Source: Gamsiella multidivaricata (Eukaryota > Mortierellomycota > Mortierellomycetes > Mortierellales > Mortierellaceae). Taken from it: DNA of 64,000 nucleotides. The notes under the pieces are model-generated. The model had not been told where the DNA came from, did no database searches, and worked only from the letters and a program-made list of their open reading frames with translations. Positions 38,745 through 50,000 of this stretch are shown here, in pieces (within the stretch, counting starts at the first letter, position 1; each line of letters starts with the position of its first letter). The DNA lies in contig NW_026251773.1 in the NCBI RefSeq assembly GCF_025024155.1, forward strand, positions 1 through 64,000. The letters are read 5' to 3'. The translations under genes and the position numbers were made by a program.

Positions 38745-39424
38745 GAGGGTGGTTGATGAATCAAGGCTGAGCAGTAAAATGATGAACAATAAAGCGGAAG
38801 CCTAACAAGTCAGACAAGGCCAGACAAGGCGGAGTTTGGGCAAAAAATGAGCGATGGAGAATGAGATGCTTCTGAAAACAAGAGGGAGGTGATGAAAATA
38901 ACGTGATCAGATGAAAAGAAAAGCAATGTAATAAAAGGGCTGCAAAAGGATGTCGTCCAGCAAACGTATATAGTACAGAAAAAAATGAAAAGAATTACTT
39001 CGCAAGGAGTGGGCAAGACAGGAGAGGAGAGAGAGGGATGGAGGCAAAGAAGTGGTGCCGTACTGTTGCGAGGGGCCTTTTGTGATAAACAAACTTTTCG
39101 CGTGCGAGTCACATTCTGTTCCTATCCAAGTGATGGGTCCAACCAAGGCGATTATCATGCTGCAATGCAAAATTTATTTGAGCACTATGCCATTTTCAGG
39201 TCGCTGACCTCGCTTTTCTGCCTCAAACGCTTGCGCCGCATAGTCTGGCTCTTGGGCGGTCGGGTTTTTGCCGACAAAAGTAATAGAATTGAAGTACGCG
39301 TCAGACGGACCTTAGGGCTTTTTCCGCGTCCGTCTTTGATTGTGGACTTTACGTCGTTCTAGCCATAGAAATATAAGGACGGTTATGGAGGCAGAGGAAG
39401 AAGGTTGACTAGTGGTTAGACACT
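38745..39424. other. SHG1 promoter and intergenic DNA
   Basis: About 680 bp upstream of SHG1 up to the first accessory element. A duplicated GCCAGACAAGGC pair lies at 38818-38831. Nothing else recognisable; a 125-codon frame at 38985 has no family resemblance. Confidence 0.5.
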
Positions 39425-39430
39425 CAGTTG

Positions 39431-40211
39431 AATTGCGTATCCAACTGTAGGGTTGTAAAAGTTCATTCTGGACAAACAAGACCAAGTATCGGTGTGCTGT
39501 GATTGCTGGTGATAGAGCATCCTTTATCACAGCTCTTGACTGAAGAGCATTCGAATTCACTACGTAGAAATATGTCAACTAAAGATGATGTGCCAGCTTC
39601 ATGTTGTAAAAAAAAAAGTAGACGTGTTACATCGCGTAAGCCATTTCTTGATTTCTTCAATAGTCTTCGCACATGTGCTGCTTGAGGAATTTGGTCGAGA
39701 TAAAGCGGGATTTTGACCTGGATTAGTATAACCACGTGTGTCTTTCGTCCATGAACATAGCTGCATGCGAGCTATTTGTGCTGCATGCAGTGGCTGTAAC
39801 AATGATATACCGGCCGCCTGATAATATTCTTCATTAAAGACCTTTTACTCTGAATGCCCTTGTTTTTTTTTCTCGGTTCCATACCATTCCCCTCTCTTAC
39901 ATGCGCGCTTTATCCTTCATCGAAGATATAGATTAAACCGTACTAGCACCACGTTCTGCCACTCCAAGGAGGCATGCATCAACGGAGCTACACTTATCCC
40001 AGGCGAAGAAGACCAGGCTGATGCTGAACTTGGTGCTGCGTATGAAAGCGAATAAATAGAGTATGGGAGTGAGCTGGAAGTGTAGGAGTGAGAAATGGGA
40101 TGAATGATCCAGCCTGCCTTCAGTTTTGGGCGCAGGCACAATTTGAGTTGACCCAGGCGTTATTTGAGCAGAGTCAAAATGAGTTGACCTGAGGAGTTGC
40201 CCGGTCAACTC
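39431..40211 (-). mobile_element. TIR element copy A (non-autonomous DNA transposon)
   Basis: Positions 39900-40161 match 44388-44647 in inverted orientation almost base for base (one substitution and one 2-bp difference seen), so the two are copies of one repeat. The right end is a 40-bp terminal repeat (40172-40211) with the core GTTGCCCGGTCAACT, the same as the termini of copy B apart from a 3-bp insertion. It is followed by CAGTTG (40212-40217), and the same CAGTTG occurs at 39425-39430, which would be the 6-bp target duplication. The left terminal repeat, starting AATTGCGTATCCAACT, is only weakly similar, so the left boundary is less certain. No transposase is encoded; a conserved ~80-codon frame is shared with copy B. 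Confidence 0.65.
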
Positions 40212-40426
40212 AGTTGTTTTCACCCATTAAATAGTACGTCAGATAAAAATACAAAGTTGTCCATTTGTCTACTATGGTAAGTGAGAAAGAAAGAGAAAGA
40301 GGCGGGAGACGCGAGCAAACGAAACCATGGAACCATTGGCGGTAGGTTCTACAGATGGTCGCCCTCAAGTATCAGTCATCTCTTGTCATGGCCGTTCACC
40401 GACTGGGATACCGATCCGGATATGAT

Positions 40427-41656
40427 TTAAGACCCCACCTTTTGATTGGAATTGATAGCCTCCTTTACTTGGACCAGTAACGTCAGATATTCGTTGCATC
40501 GATGCCATGCTACACCCGCCACTGCGACCAGTTCCGGTAGGGTTTGACCCTCAATATGTTCAGCCAGAGACCGCACAATGGCTTCAATCAGTCAACAATG
40601 TAGCTAAATAGTCAAAGAGCGTTCGTTATTAGCCACGTTGTCCCAAGGTATTGTTTCCAGAAAATCTATTGTTTGCAAGTGTCCCATACCTCGTTGCGAT
40701 ATCGAAGTGGTAGCCGTTCAGCCATGCGTTTCATAATCAGTTTCCTCACCAGCTTTCGTACCGCTCCTCCAGCTCCGACTCTTGACGCGCCTGCATTGGA
40801 GCTGTTGGGTCTCGCAGGGATCCTGGGTACTGTGATACCTTTTCCCTTTGCTCCAAGACCTACTCCAGTAGTACCAGATCGTCTCTGTCGACTTGCGTCC
40901 CGTCTATTGTTCTCGTCGTCATGACTGTTGTAGAGATTAGAGAGTGGTGATTTTATACGCTCCGCTTCCAGTCTCTCTGCTTCAACCCTCTGTTACTCCT
41001 GTTCCTATTGCTGCTCCAAGCTCTGCTGGCTTCTTATCCATCCCAGTTTCCCCACTGCTGCTGAAGCATGACTACCTCCGCCTCTCGTTGCTCCATCCTT
41101 TCGAACGATCGCTTCGTAGGCGCCTAGTTTAAATTTACAATATACAGATGTCAATAATATTGCACCTCATCACTCTTCGTAGACACTCGCTTTGTCCAGC
41201 CCTTTATCTTTGTCCACTCCACGTCTTCCGCAATCATTTTAAGGCCGTACAGGAACACGCCAAATGATTCATTAAAGTACGCCAGGCCCGCATGGATATC
41301 CGCCACGGCAGCGAGCTTTTTCTCGAGTTGGTTCGCGGGAGCGAAAGCTGATCAACAGGATCCTCGAGTTGCTGGGAGATGGACTGGAATGGCGCCAGTG
41401 CTGAGTGCTGTTGTTCATGCTCCTCCTGTTGTCGCTGCTGGTAGGAGAAGTGGGACGTGCTTGAAGAAGGGCCTCGTGGGCTGTGATGTTGTGAACGCCG
41501 GAGAAGGTTGCCATCATGATCATGCCTTATTGAGTTGAACAGTATGTGGCCAGCATCAATTGCTGTTGTAGACGCGCCTCCGCGTTTGACAGAGCGCTTT
41601 AGAAGCAGGCCGGGTCCTATTCTCGACTTGCGGCGGTGTGGTGTATCTTGAACCAT
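40427..41656 (-). pseudogene. DAM1: Dam1-like (DASH/Dam1 kinetochore complex subunit), frameshift and in-frame stop
   Basis: On the minus strand the pieces are: 41656 to about 41345 (MVQDTPHRRKSRIGPG, later APFQSISQQLEDPVDQL), then, one frame over, to 41187 or 41166 (NQLEKKLAAVADIHAGLAYF directly followed by NESFGVFLYGLKM), 41123-41076 (APTKRSFERMEQREAE), 40989-40690 (RVEAERLEAERIKSP to RMAERLPLRYRNE) and 40603-40427 (LIEAIVRSLAEHIEGQTLPE to the stop). The FNESF..FLYGL block is the core of Dam1, the microtubule-contacting subunit of the DASH ring at kinetochores. Two lesions are seen: a one-base frame change at about 41345, and TGA at 40594-40592 in the last exon, probably from TGG. Introns of 86 nt keep phase elsewhere. 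Either a young pseudogene or a gene with sequence errors. Confidence 0.6.
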
Positions 41657-44326
41657 GGGTCGTATAGACGTGTATAATTCCTGAGCAATGCCTTGAATAA
41701 GGGTGAGGAGGAGACAGAGTGATGTATGCGTTTTTCACCTAATCTGCTCGCGCAAAAGACGCGCTGAAATTTGGGATTTTTGGGCTCAAATGCTGCATAG
41801 TAGACCGACACCATGGTGTAAAACTAATAACCAGTTTACCTTAGAAATCTGGGGTCTGCGAATTGTCTAGCGCATAGAATCTTACTGAGCGAGCAAATCA
41901 AGGACCTCGAGTTTATTTATAATTTGCCAGCCTTTATGCCTTTATGCCTTTATGCTAATAAAAAACCTGCTTGAGGAATACGACCTTTGAACCGCCTGGT
42001 GTGTGATTGGTCTTCGTGATTGAGGGGATGTCTCTTGATCTCTTGTTTTTTACATGGGCTGGATGGTTTAGTGCGGGCAGCTCTGAATCATTAAGGCCCT
42101 AGACACCGTAGTTAACTGGCGTGCTGGTGCCAAAAGGAAGACTTTGGGTAACCGAGCAGGCGATGCTGAATCGTTTGATGTGCCCTGCTTGAGGGAATAT
42201 GCTAATCTGCATTCGCGAGATTACCTTTGCACATCATCCGTTGTCGACTTTAGCCTGATACTTCCAGTGTTCAAGATCAAAACTGGTTTCCTTTCTAGCT
42301 GGTAAGGACATATCGCTAGTTCGCGTTCGCGTTTTCGTCTGGGCTGAAGCGCGTTGCACTACACCACTCCATGCATAAGACGATCTAGGGTATTCAAGTT
42401 GGGCTTGCAAGAACCCGTCGAAATAGGTGGTCGTGCCGGCGTTGCCAAATAAAGTTGACTCCTTCACGTTGCCTTGGAGATCGCGGCAAAGAGATCGCGG
42501 TCCAAATCACTAGCACAACATGCAGATAGACGCGCCTTCGTCGCTTGTATGTCATTGCCACCATAAAGTCACTCAAATAGACTGTTTGAAGGAACAATTC
42601 TTTATTGCATTGTCTGTTATTCCTACAATTCCTATCGGCACCATCGGCTCAACTTGCTATCAGTCAACCTTGGTTGCAAAGGTTGTGCAGAGTACACCAC
42701 GGGCAGGTTGCAAGTCATCGTACTCCGAAAAAAACCGCACAAAGCCCAAACAGACCAAGTGGATAAAAAAAAGGGTTCAGAAACATTCTCGGGAACTCTT
42801 TTGTTTTTGCGTGAAGAAAAGGCGAAGCTCCTTGGCCGAAGGCACGACCAGAGATGATGATAACCTGAGGGGAGTAGGGAAGTGGGGGAATTTGATGCTC
42901 CCGGTCTAAATGCACTACTAGGGTTAGTAAACCCTCTGGGGAGCGGGTATAATCCACAGGTTGAAAATCTGGGATGGGTTGCCGAGGGCACGCATGGATG
43001 GAGGGTTACAGCCCCAGAATCGAAGTCAAAACTCCTGGGACCTCTATATTTTTTATCTAGGGAACAGTGGAGAGGGAATAGTGGAGTAAGCTTGCTGACG
43101 AAAATGCGTGTGAAGGAGGGTTGCTGACGAGAGTGGGCCCAAGAGATGGGAGTGGGAAGGAGGAAGGTGGGAGTGCGGTGGAGGAGAATGGGACCGAGTA
43201 AAGGACGAAAGACGAGGTTGTGTCAGTGAAGAGAAGAGGTATGGGGTGGAGGGTGGAGAGTGGAAGGTGAAGAGCAAAGAAGAAAAACTTATATCATACG
43301 TACCTGGAAAGAAACTTGCCGTAAGAGCGCGTGGGGAAGAGTGTGGAGGAGGTGGAAGAGGTGAAGAGGGAACGCGTAAGAAAGAAAGAGAGGAAAGAAA
43401 GAGGTGGAACAAAATCGAGTTTAAAATATGCCGCGTGGTCGGTGGCTGAGTCAATAACGAGGGGTCTGCGAGGACTGGAGGACTCGTATGGCCGCTAGGG
43501 CCTAAGGGACGGACTATAGGGAACGAGACGGTAGTAACGGTAGTGAGGGTATGCCTGGGAGTGAGCGAATAACGCGCGCGGCTCATCAGAGAAAAAAGGA
43601 ACCATCATTCAGCGCTGTTCACCATGAGCCCAACTTGCATCAACATTGTCTTTGCCAGTGATGGGTGTTACTTTTGCCAGTGATGAGTGTGTTTTTTGAC
43701 AGCGAAGGTGCATGATGCCGGACATATTGCCACCAATTTCATGAAGGTTGTTGGAAGTCGCTGATATTCTGTTCGCGTGGTTTCTTAACAACCTTAAAAA
43801 AACAAACAGCGCACCAACCACACGCGACTCAGCCCAAGCGAGCACTGCCAATAAAGTTTGGAAAACATTAAACATTGACAGCATCAACATGCGTTTGCTA
43901 TGCTGCATGGTTCATATTTACTGCAACAGAGAAGAGGCGGCAGATGCAGTGCCACCATTCTATGAAAGGACAAGAACGCTGTCTCTAATGCGAAATATAC
44001 TAATATCGTCTCACCAGCGCGTGCAAGCGATTGCGATTCGATAAACCCGATTCCTCCTGGAGAGAACAAGAATAAACGATAAGAACACAGTGAACATGAG
44101 GTCCACAAAGAGACACCCACTGCAGAAGAAACTATTTCTTCTTTACCGCTATTGCCTTTGCCTGCAGCAATAGCAAAGAGATTTTCGTGCTGGTAGGGAG
44201 TGAGGAGGAAAGGAAACACTAAAATGGTTGGTGAGCCATTTCTAGGCGATAAAGGCGCACTTAGACGAAATAAAGCACTGCTTTAAACAGCTGAAGACCA
44301 GTAAACGAATATATTATGGACGAAAA
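41657..44326. other. Gene-poor stretch inside the accessory island
   Basis: 2.7 kb. It contains (GCCTTTAT)3 at about 41931-41957, a purine-rich block (43130-43440) and a local duplication of TTTGCCAGTGATG (near 43650 and 43674). A 65-codon frame ends against the DAM1 start (41814-41617, minus) and may be its 5' leader. I recognise no gene. Confidence 0.45.
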
Positions 44327-44332
44327 CAAATG

Positions 44333-44927
44333 AGCTGACCGGGCAACTCAGGCCAACTCATTTTGAACCTTAATGTCCACCCAAATGACGCCTGGGTCAA
44401 CTCAAATTGTGCCTGCGCCCAAAACTGAAGGCAGGCTGGATCATTCATCCCATTTCTCACTCCTACACTTCCAGCTCACTCCCATACTCTATTTATTCGC
44501 TTTCATACGCAGCACCAAGTTCAGCATCAGCCTGGTCTTCTTCGCCTGGGATAAGTGTAGCTCCGTTGATGCATGCCTCCTTGAAGTGGCAGAACGTGGT
44601 GCTAGTACGGTTTAATCTATATCTTCGATGAAGGATAAAGCGCATGTCTCCTCTTTCAATCTCGCTGCTCAATGGCGTACGATCATCGCAGCCGAATGAT
44701 ATTTGTTGGATCCCTTTGCAAAGGGCTGTCTCAACTGCAGATAGTGCAACACTTCGCATGGCTGCATGAGGTGAGAGGTGCAGAGATCGAGTAGGGGGGA
44801 ATGGCTGTTTGCGCCGTTTGTTTTGAGTGAACCTTTTATTTTTATTTTTATTTTTGTAACTGCCCCCGTCATTTGAGTGGATATTATTCTGGGTCAAAAT
44901 GAGTTGACCTGAGTTGCCCGGCCAACT
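44333..44927 (+). mobile_element. TIR element copy B (complete)
   Basis: 595 bp bounded by 37-bp imperfect inverted repeats: left 44333-44369 begins AGCTGACCGGGCAACTCAGG, right (reverse strand of 44891-44927) begins AGTTGGCCGGGCAACTCAGG; 33 of 37 positions agree by eye. The element is bracketed by a perfect direct repeat CAAATG (44327-44332 and 44928-44933), read as a 6-bp target-site duplication. It encodes no transposase; an 80-codon plus-strand frame (44373-44615) is conserved with copy A and an overlapping antisense frame covers 44493-44930. A second internal GTCAACTCA motif near 44396 echoes the terminal repeat. It is a non-autonomous class II element; the superfamily is unknown. Confidence 0.8.
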
Positions 44928-44933
44928 CAAATG

Positions 44934-46153
44934 TATACTCCCTTTTGTTTATTGCTCTATCATACACAGAATAGTTTCTTTATTACTTGCGTGCCTTGCC
45001 GCTTTCATTAAGATTATACCAATCTCAACGTTGTCAAAGCGGAGAGATGATTTCTCGACTCGGATCCAGTATGGCAGGAGGGTTACTTCCTATTTAGTTT
45101 CACATCTAGAGCACCAGATCAACATGAAATGGGTGCAATATAGTAAGCAACGGGAACAATTATCTGATGCGCCTGCTTCATTTTGTTGCTACAGCAGACT
45201 GTACTTCAGACGGTTAATTGCACTCTTTGCGAGATAGACAAGGAAAAGCCAGCTAGGATGGATCATACTTTGCTCAGGCAGGGAGCCTCGGCATTCCTGC
45301 CATTTGATATCCTGATATTCTAATGTTCTGATATTTAGATATTCCATTTATTGTTTTGATGTTCTGATATTCTGATATTCTGAGATTCATTTTTTTTTTC
45401 TTTTTTTTTTTTGGTTGAAAGAAGAGGAGGCAGTGAAACTCTCAGAATGTGCGACCGCCCTCATCATAGCCCTTAAAAAAAGAGCCAGACAAGATCATCA
45501 ATAAGCAAACAGGAACGCCCCCAAGAGGAGGCAGACCCGTGCTTCGCTTCCCTTTACGGGCAGCGCACTTCAACTCATCGTCGAGAGTAAACTGTGTGTC
45601 TAAGTTGGAAAACGAAGACTAGAGATGTACTAGACAGAAATCCTGTAAGTACAGTCGATAAAGAAAAAATTACTTCACGGTTGGAAGGTTCTTTTATACC
45701 ACAGAGGGGATCGGTGACTGTTACCTCGATGGAAAACAAGACTACTGGGATTGAAAACAAATGGGAGCCAGACCCAGCTGTAATTGAAAGTAAAAAATAA
45801 CAATGTTGTTTAGACTGTTGCAAGATGGTGTAAGACTGTTTGTTCTGCTTGAAGTCCACCTTTTTTCTCAGCTCCTTCAACTCCTGCGAAAGTATGTGGC
45901 ATTGCTACTAAATCTGCGCACAGACGCTCTGATCTGTCTCCCTGTCAGCCTGTCCGCCAAACGGTTCAGAAAATCAAAACAGAAAACAGCAGTCCATTTT
46001 TTTTTTTTTTTTTTTGTTGCTATTGTGAGCAGCTTCAGACTTGTACCTCGACCCAGTGCGTTGTTCCTGTCGTTTTGCCCGACCGTCTTTCATTCTCCAC
46101 TCGCATCTCTCATTCCCTCTCATCCATAGAAATAGAAACTTACGCAAGTCGTC
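44934..46153. other. Intergenic region with AT-rich minisatellite
   Basis: 1.2 kb up to the NUG1 start. It holds the minisatellite annotated separately, a T24-like tract (45390-45412) and a T20 tract (45997-46016). A 68-codon frame at 45594-45800 starts MCLSWKTKTRD but has no recognisable family; I do not call it a gene. Confidence 0.45.
45297..45391. repeat. TGATATTC minisatellite
   Basis: About ten degenerate units of TGATATTC/TGATGTTC/TAGATATTC in tandem, most regular at the 3' end. Confidence 0.7.
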
Positions 46154-48363
46154 ATGGGTCGAGCTAATAACAAGGCCAATACAAAGGGTGCAAAAGGACA
46201 CAGGCAGGCGAGAGCTGCTGCCAACGCCAACGCCAATAGCAGTACGTCCCTTTCGCCTCATTATTCATCCGCAGTTATTGCTATAATCAAAGTCCATGCC
46301 TCATTCAGCAGTGTCTATGCCCTCAGACTTTCGTCCTAACTGTATGTACAACAATTTTTTTACTTTCCCCGCACTGTAGAGCTCAAAAAGGATCCTGGTG
46401 TGCCTAACCTCAACCCCCTTCGGGAGCAGATGCTCCTGAAGAAGCAGCGTATCGCTGAAGCTAAACAACTTCAAAAGGAGGCACGGGAGAACGCCATGAA
46501 CAAGAACCGCAAGATTATATCCCGTTCTTCCATACTCTCCATCCAGGACATTGCTCATCAAGCCACTGCTAGGGGCCAGGATTTCGATGCCACTGCGGTC
46601 GAGGTTAAAGAGGACGACGGCGTTCGGGAGGTCGTTGATTCCGCAGCTGTCGGTGGCAAAGATAACTCTAGAAAGGCGTATTACCGAGAGTTCAGGAAGG
46701 TCCTTGAGAATGCAGATGTTATTCTGGAGGTGTTGGACGCTAGAGATCCATTGGGCTGCAGGACAAGACAGATTGAAAGATTGATCATGGATTCTGGCAA
46801 GGACAAGCGCATCATTCTTGTTCTCAACAAGATCGGTATGCCTTGCTCTAACATCTTAGCTCTTTAAAGCAATTGTTCGCTTGGTCACTTGTAACTCCTG
46901 TTAGACTAACGAGCCGTTAATGATTCTTGGATAGATTTGGCGCCGAAAGGGAACGTCGAAAGCTGGCTCAAATACCTTCGTAACGAATATCCCACCATTG
47001 CTTTCAAGGCATCAACTCAGAATCAGCGCACGAACCTCGGACAGAGCAACATCGGCACAGATTTGGCATCAGAGGACATGTTGACAAGCAGTGAGTGCTT
47101 GGGAGCAGACCAGCTTGTGAAGCTGCTCAAGAACTACTGCCGTAACGCCAACATCAAGACCGCTATTACTGTCGGCGTCATCGGATACCCCAATGTCGGA
47201 AAATCCTCGGTCATCAATTCTTTGAAGCGCTCCAAGGTCTGCGGAGTCGGCTCAACACCAGGATTCACCAAGGTCGCACAGGAGATCGCTTTAGACAAGA
47301 ATATTAAATTGCTGGATTGTCCCGGCATTGTGTTCTCCAAGGGAGACAATGGTGAGACAGCGGCCGAGCTGTTGCTTCGAAACTGCGTCAAGGTCGAATT
47401 GCTGGAGGACCCCATTTCGCCTGTCGAGCTGATTGTGGGCAGGTGTCAAAAGGAGCAGCTGATGGAGATGTATGGAGTGCCGTTGTTTGAGGACGTTAAC
47501 GACTTTTTGGTTCACTTGGCCCGCCAACGAGGAAAGCTCAAGAGGGGTGGTATTCCAGATATTTTTTCTGCAGCACGATCGATTCTGAACGACTGGAACT
47601 CTGGAAAGATTCCCTTCTATACGATCCCGCCTGTTACTCGCCACACTCCTGTTGCAGCGGCTTCAATGGTTGAAGGATGGAGCAAAGAATTCGATATAGA
47701 TACGCAGGAAGATGTTCAGGTTTTGGCCAGCATGAAATCGACTGTGGATATGAAGTATGCTATGGCCATGGCAGCTCAAGAGCGCGAGGAGGACGAGGTG
47801 GACATGGCAGATGAAATCGAATATCTTGGAGATGATGACACTTTTGGCGATGATACGGCTATGGACGAGGACGATGGCATGGACGAGGACGATGGCATGG
47901 ACGAGGAGAGTGGCGATCAGGAGGCGCCGGTTGTCCCACGGTCATCCAAGCCCATTATCAACTTCAAGCCCAAGGGTAAGAAGTTGGAGCCCAAGGTGAA
48001 GCCTCAGATGGCATTCACACCCGAGGAGGCCGAGCTGAATCCGAGGTTGAACCAGGATCGTAAGAAGTGGCTGAAGCAGCAGCAAAAGAAGGCTCGTAAG
48101 ATGCAGGCAGCGATTGAGGCAGGCGAGGATTTGGATATGGACGACGATGACGAAGAGAATATGGGTCAGCAAAACTTTGGACAAGGGTCTCGATTCGACT
48201 TTGGCAGCTTTGGAGTACAGTTTGGTGGCGACGATGAGTGTAAGTGCTTTTATCCGTTAATTGTCAGTGGATTACTGTATGATATGAGAAAATCTGCCCA
48301 AACTGACACGTCTCTTACTAATGCGTGTTGAACATAGTGCCCGATGAGGATGAAGACCTGTAA
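46154..48363 (+). CDS. NUG1: Circularly permuted nucleolar GTPase, Nug1/nucleostemin (GNL3) family
   Basis: Four exons: 46154-46241, 46380-46835, 46935-48239, 48338-48363; introns 138, 99 and 98 nt; 624 residues. The basic N-terminus is followed by KKDPGVPNLNPLREQML and a coiled coil, as in the GN3L_Grn1 domain. The GTPase motifs come in permuted order: LEVLDARDPLG and LVLNKID (G4), then GYPNVGKSS (G1), GSTPGFT (G2) and LLDCPG (G3). The C-terminus is acidic with two MDEDDG repeats. The family works in the nucleolus and nucleus on 60S ribosomal subunit assembly and export. The last exon is only nine codons including the stop. It lies in tandem with the downstream PSMG2 gene (315 bp between stop and start). 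Confidence 0.92.
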
Positions 48364-48677
48364 AGTGCCAATTACCATGTTTCCTATCCACTTACTATTC
48401 TTTTTTTTACCATCGCATATCACCCATGTCCTCCTTCCCTTTTTATTATTTGATAACCCATTGCATCCCCATCTACTCCACAGCACATTGTAATAAAACC
48501 ATTTCGCAAAGAATAGCGCGAACCATTTCATTTCAGGCATATGTAAGCGTTGTGCGCGGAAAGAGTCACGTTTCACACGCAAGTTTGAACGCGCGTCCTA
48601 CTTTCGAGTAGTTAAGAACCCTGCCTGGAACCGTTTAATTCAAGCTCCAACCATCAACAACAGCAACTTACAGGACC

Positions 48678-49673
48678 ATGAACACATTTGTGCCATCACC
48701 AGGTTTCGATGCCAGCCGTTTCAAAGGCACAATCCTCATCCTGCCCTCGGTGTCGATCGGAAATGTGCCCCAGCTGACAACAGATCTTCTCCTTGCGACT
48801 CTCAAGCTCGACCGTGTTGGCTGTATCGAGGACGAGAATGTCATTCCCGTCGTTGGGCCTGCCGATAAACCACACGAGGCAACTTCGCCATTATCAGCAA
48901 CAGCAACAACTGCACCAGGGTCAGCAGCGTCAGGAGCAGGGCTTTCTTTGGCCGTTGAGGTCTTCCAATCCAAGGATGGCAAATGGACCCTGATCCAGCA
49001 GCGTTCGCCTACAGTTCGTCACCGGTCACACTTTTATGCAGACAACCTTGTTCAGTTCATCAAGGATGCAGAATTCGATCAAGTGGTGCTCTTGGCCTCG
49101 GCAGATGGAGCTCGTCGAGTGGATATTCAATTGAGGTCGAGTACACCTGTCCGATATATTTCCTCACCCGCAGTACCCAAGACCTTGCTGGAGACGATCC
49201 AAGGATTAGGACTAGAGCAGCTCGAGAATGTGGCCACGACAGAGGATGAAAGGCGAGAGGCATTGATCAGACGACAGGAACACTTCCTAACACACGACCC
49301 GTCCAGTGCAGCCGCAGTTTCTTCTACATCCGCATCTGCATTAACTGATCGAGTAGAAGGAATGCAACTGGACGAGTCCGCCACAGTGGGTCAACAGCAG
49401 CTAGAGAAAGTACCAAGGATACCCAATGGCGGGATCGCTCGTCGATTGCACTCTTTGTGTCAGGAACAAGGGATCGCCATCTTGACGATCGTCAAATTCG
49501 CGATGGAAGGAGATAATGCGCCGGATGCGATTTTCCTAGCCAATGTGTTAAATGCGATCTTCAAGATGCATGCCCCAACAGAGCAGCAGACCCTGCAGGG
49601 CGAAGGGTGGAAGGCCCCCAAGAGCTGGGACTCGCTTTACGGCAACACATTTCATCAAGACATGTACCAGTGA
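48678..49673 (+). CDS. PSMG2: Proteasome assembly chaperone 2 (PAC2/Add66)
   Basis: Single exon, 331 residues (human PSMG2 is about 264). The N-terminus is diagnostic: FKGTILILPSVSIGNVPQLT, then DLLLATLKLDRVGCIEDENV and IPVVG. FQSKDGKWTLIQQRSP, followed in the protein by DNLVQFIKDAEFDQVVLLAS, continues the fold. Two low-complexity inserts (Ala/Ser/Thr at about 68-90 and 205-240) explain the extra length. The end, WDSLYGNTFHQDMY, matches the usual (L/W)xxxFG..xDxxI-like tail. PAC2 pairs with PAC1 to guide alpha-ring assembly of the 20S proteasome in the cytosol. Confidence 0.9.
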   Translation: MNTFVPSPGFDASRFKGTILILPSVSIGNVPQLTTDLLLATLKLDRVGCIEDENVIPVVGPADKPHEATSPLSATATTAPGSAASGAGLSLAVEVFQSKDGKWTLIQQRSPTVRHRSHFYADNLVQFIKDAEFDQVVLLASADGARRVDIQLRSSTPVRYISSPAVPKTLLETIQGLGLEQLENVATTEDERREALIRRQEHFLTHDPSSAAAVSSTSASALTDRVEGMQLDESATVGQQQLEKVPRIPNGGIARRLHSLCQEQGIAILTIVKFAMEGDNAPDAIFLANVLNAIFKMHAPTEQQTLQGEGWKAPKSWDSLYGNTFHQDMYQ

Positions 49674-50000
49674 TTCCATTCGAACTAAAAACGAAAACGC
49701 TGAGGAAAAATGGCAATAAAAAAAAATGGCAATAAAAAAGAAAAGTCGGCATGTTTAGGGACATGGTGTATGTCTAGGACTGAGAGAATGATTTATTGTA
49801 CAGGGTGTTGTTTGATTTTGTGAAACGCTTCTGATGATGGTGCGACAAAGATCCAAGGAAATAAGGCGATTCAAGTTGAGCTATTTAATCTCTAGCCGAT
49901 CCATCCCTACAATTGTGGATATATCAATGTATACGCTCGTTAGATCATCCATGCAATAGATGAGGGATCGAGCGGCAGCAATCGAATGAAAAAAGAAAAA
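49674..50000. other. Short intergenic region between convergent genes
   Basis: 327 bp between the PSMG2 and SPT4 stops. It has two AAAAAATGGCAATAAA units (49708-49735) that also look like polyadenylation signals. Nothing else recognised. Confidence 0.5.

Noticed and set aside
39404..39475. Possible tRNA or tRNA-derived SINE (a TAGTGGTTAGA box and an anticodon-like stem CAGTTG/CAACTG)
   Set aside because: The loop is too long, no T-arm with a proper GGTTC box pairs, and there is no acceptor stem. The CAGTTG is better explained as the target duplication of element copy A.
40592..40594. TGA in DAM1 read as selenocysteine
   Set aside because: Fungal selenoproteins are very rare, no SECIS-like structure was seen, and an upstream frameshift already indicates decay or error.
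40673..40924. Plus-strand 83-codon frame
   Set aside because: It is antisense to the DAM1 exon 40989-40690 and has no family similarity.
44493..44930. 145-codon minus-strand gene inside element B
   Set aside because: It runs into the terminal repeat and only its last third is shared with copy A; no transposase motif is visible.
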